In this document: positions 63,082 through 64,000 of the stretch, in pieces | Layout of the letters: every line of letters begins with the position of its first letter | Position numbering within the stretch: position 1 is the stretch's first letter | Position numbers and translations under genes: made by a program | Assembly: GCA_945890485.1 (NCBI GenBank) | Contig: CAMDCN010000005.1 | Location: 310,001 to 374,000, forward strand | Direction: 5' to 3' | Origin: Candidatus Sulfopaludibacter sp. SbA3 | GTDB lineage: Bacteria; Acidobacteriota; Terriglobia; Bryobacterales; Bryobacteraceae | DNA length: 64,000 nucleotides | The notes under the pieces: generated by a model | What the model saw: only the letters and a program-made list of their open reading frames with translations | What the model was told of the DNA's origin: nothing | The model's database searches: none

Positions 63082-64000
63082 CGCAAATGCCGGTAGACCA
63101 CGCGCATCGTGGCCATAACAGGAACGGAGAGAAATAATCCGGGAATGCCCGCGACCGTCTCGCCCACCAGAACGCCGAACAGGACAAGCAGCGGATGCAG
63201 TTCAACCCCGGAACTCAGCAGCCACGGCGACAGCACATAGTCCTGGAAGATGCGGTAGACGATCAGGAAGACGATCATCCAGCCCCAGTGCGGATATCCG
63301 CTGAACAGCGCGACCGAAACGCTCAGCACCATGCCGGCCAGCGGGCCAACCACGGGGACAAACTCGAATACGGCCGCGGCGCCGGCGAGCAGAAGCGCGT
63401 AAGGAACCCCCGCAACCTCGTAATAGAGGCCATAAGAGACAAACGTGGCGATCACTAACAGCAGCACCGCTCGCATGTAGGCGCCCAGGCAAAGGTTAAC
63501 GTCGGCCAGGACACCGTCGATCCGGGACCGGTGGCCGTGGTCGGCGATGAACTCCCCGATGCGCGCGCGGAACGTGGGAGCCTCCAACAGATATAAGAAG
63601 CTCAAGATAGGAATCAGCACGAGATAGAGAATGCTGCTGGCCCCGGTGATCAGCCCGCGCCCGAACGAACCCAACAGCGGCGCCAGCTCCTGCACATGCT
63701 CTTCGATGAACGCCCGGATCTGCTCCCGGTAAGGCTCAATCGGCGCCGGCAGCGGTTGATCCAGCCAAGCGCCTCCGCTCTTCACGAGCGCCGGCAATTG
63801 CGACGCCAGTTCGGCCGCCTCGCGAGCAATATGAGACGTGATCAGGAACACCACGGTGCCCACCCCGCCGAACAGCACCAGATACACCACGCTGAGTTTG
63901 ATGCCGTAGGCCCATCGCTGGGGCAGCCACCGCTGCGCCAGTTCCACGCCCGGAGCCAATAAATACGCCAGCAAGAGCGCGACGACAAAAACGAGCAGAG
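63078..64000 (-). CDS. AI-2E family (PerM/YdiK-type) transporter, partial
   Basis: The reading frame continues off the right edge; about 307 residues are visible. Hydrophobic helices (LLVFVVALLLAYLLAPGVELAQRWLPQRW, VVYLVLFGGVGTVVFLITSHIA, IPILSFLYLLEAPTFRARIGEFI) and the C-terminal LLVLFGVLVGETVAGIPGLFLSVPVMA match AI-2E/PerM transporters. The N-terminal part is not in the window. Confidence 0.9.
   Translation of the reverse strand, partial: LLVFVVALLLAYLLAPGVELAQRWLPQRWAYGIKLSVVYLVLFGGVGTVVFLITSHIAREAAELASQLPALVKSGGAWLDQPLPAPIEPYREQIRAFIEEHVQELAPLLGSFGRGLITGASSILYLVLIPILSFLYLLEAPTFRARIGEFIADHGHRSRIDGVLADVNLCLGAYMRAVLLLVIATFVSYGLYYEVAGVPYALLLAGAAAVFEFVPVVGPLAGMVLSVSVALFSGYPHWGWMIVFLIVYRIFQDYVLSPWLLSSGVELHPLLVLFGVLVGETVAGIPGLFLSVPVMATMRVVYRHLR

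Overview
The window is a GC-rich, densely packed bacterial chromosome segment. Gene content points to an acidobacterium of the Solibacter/Bryobacter type (order Bryobacterales). The indicators are an Oar-like TonB receptor with an N-terminal carboxypeptidase-regulatory domain, two planctomycete-style DUF1501 + DUF1549/DUF1553 pairs, MacB-type permeases without an ATPase partner, a CocE hydrolase, M16 protease pairs and a GAF-ANTAR protein. The taxon is inferred from gene families, not from a marker gene. I saw no rRNA, tRNA, CRISPR array, insertion sequence or prophage. No gene-free stretch exceeds about 220 bases.

Layout. 1-953 (-): bactofilin coupled to a truncated methyltransferase. 1170-7283: secreted beta-propeller protein, CocE/NonD hydrolase, PLP-dependent class V aminotransferase, unknown protein, GT4 glycosyltransferase. 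7335-8102: an islet with a small Cys-containing ORF and a stand-alone PhoB-type winged helix. 8173-10364 (-): cstA plus a 56-residue YbdD homologue. 10390-14465 (-): membrane-anchored unknown, two SMR/EamA half-transporters, an orphan hydantoinase B, a BNR-like secreted protein. 14474-17660: CCA-adding enzyme and a XerD-like recombinase between two unknowns. 17657-24493 (-): five-gene operon of two MacB-type permeases, an active and an inactive M16 protease, and a LolA-like protein. 24524-29049: YheT hydrolase, GAF-ANTAR, peptidase-MA/TPR protein, DinB, unknown. 29186-31852 (-): folD-coaE-htrA. 31928-35471 (+): cupredoxin, HD-GYP phosphodiesterase, outer-membrane barrel. 35476-38354 (-): YifB/ComM and two envelope proteins. 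38444-40245 (+): secreted methyltransferase and PL22-like lyase. 40242-43568: HDOD protein, ABC ATPase and ABC-2 permease. 43572-53664: two DUF1501/PSD pairs around an M14 carboxypeptidase and a PchB-type chorismate mutase. 53677-59126: Zn-ribbon protein, MurJ, M20 dipeptidase, FAD oxidoreductase. 59123-64000 (-): TonB-dependent receptor, HupE-like membrane protein, truncated AI-2E family permease.

How the genes fit together. Much of the window serves the cell envelope and extracellular degradation: secreted hydrolases, peptidases of families M14, M16, M20 and MA, a pectin-type lyase, a TonB receptor, lipid II flipping and bactofilin scaffolding. Housekeeping genes (cca, xerD, folD, coaE, comM, murJ) are interspersed. 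Gene ends are extremely compact. Eight of ten convergent pairs have no room for a terminator between them, and four of these share a 4-base CTAA/CTAG that holds both stop codons. Many operon junctions are ATGA or TAATG overlaps. The best candidates for undescribed systems are the MacB-M16-LolA operon (17657-24493), the cupredoxin/HD-GYP/barrel operon (31928-35471), and the pairing of a PchB-type chorismate mutase with a DUF1501 gene (48861-50638).
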